From Nitrospina sp. (GTDB lineage: Bacteria > Nitrospinota > Nitrospinia > Nitrospinales > JACRGP01): a stretch of 43,181 nucleotides of DNA. Under the pieces are notes generated by a model, which was not told where the DNA came from, did no database searches, and saw only the letters and a program-made list of their open reading frames with translations. This document shows positions 43,162-43,181 of this stretch, in pieces. The stretch lies in NCBI GenBank assembly GCA_024648695.1, contig JACAVV010000039.1, positions 1 through 43,181 on the forward strand, given 5' to 3'. The position numbers and the translations under genes were made by a program. Position 1 is the first letter of the stretch, and each line of letters opens with the position of its first letter.

Positions 43162-43181
43162 CCAAGTAGGAACCGTATTTT
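43157..43181 (+). CDS. start of a probable transposase gene (partial)
   Basis: The ATG at 43157 is preceded by GGAGG 8 bases upstream and reads MTQVGTVF to the window end. Only eight residues are visible. The start resembles IS4-group transposases with an N-terminal DUF4372-like domain, but this is too short to be certain. Confidence 0.4.

Larger units (their letters stand above)
43061..43181 (+). mobile_element. partial insertion sequence (left end), continuing beyond the window
   Basis: TAGTGTCCGGTAAAAAATG starts at 43061, where the HYR coding text stops making sense. A promoter-like AT-rich stretch, GGAGG at 43144-43148 and an ATG at 43157 follow. The end sequence and MTQVGTVF start look like IS4-group elements (from memory). 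The target duplication and the other end are not in the window. Confidence 0.45.

Overview
The window is a 43-kb stretch of bacterial chromosome with moderate GC, dense genes on both strands and typical Shine-Dalgarno sites. The gene mix is a Gram-negative-type RND efflux pair, secreted Calx-beta/HYR adhesin-like proteins, SUMF1-domain lipoproteins, a type IV pilus/type II secretion ATPase, UvrC and FumC. This fits a free-living environmental Gram-negative bacterium. A Nitrospinota or deltaproteobacterial-grade lineage is my guess from gene style only; no marker in the window fixes the taxon.

Layout. 1-5148: a permease fused to FG-GAP repeats and an ASPIC/UnbV domain, a possible 57-aa ORF, and a TPR-SUMF1 secreted protein ending at a hairpin. 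5149-10821: a 1890-aa secreted protein with an FHA-like N-terminus, ten ~58-residue tandem repeats, three Calx-beta domains and a distinctive C-terminal domain. 10840-13351 (minus strand): a class I methyltransferase and an acyl-CoA ligase. 13436-18101: a membrane-fusion lipoprotein and an RND pump as an overlapping pair. 18464-20452 (minus): a GT-C glycosyltransferase. 20633-25995 (plus): uvrC, a MITE-like inverted-repeat element, then an unknown secreted protein, a DegT/DnrJ-type aminotransferase and a TPR protein. 26020-28359: a ParB-domain protein, divergent from a SUMF1 lipoprotein and a thioredoxin-type arsenate reductase. 28557-31553: a GAF-GAF-PilB/GspE ATPase. 31716-34208 (minus): a SlyD-like isomerase, a cold-shock protein and fumarase C.

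34665-41571 (plus) is the most interesting block. It encodes a ketosynthase, an acyl carrier protein, two different CrtI-like FAD oxidoreductases, a FabG ketoreductase, a FabZ dehydratase and a FabI-like enoyl reductase. Together these form an almost self-contained fatty-acid elongation module with two phytoene-desaturase-like enzymes embedded in it. FabD, FabH and a thioesterase are absent. It is a good candidate for a specialised (polyunsaturated or cyclised) acyl-chain pathway.

41574-43181: a HYR-repeat protein on the minus strand whose last ~170 residues match the C-terminus of the 1890-aa protein at the other end of the window. Its 5' end runs into what looks like the end of an insertion sequence, whose transposase starts at 43157 and leaves the window. 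The terminal domain shared by two otherwise unrelated secreted proteins is the second main observation.
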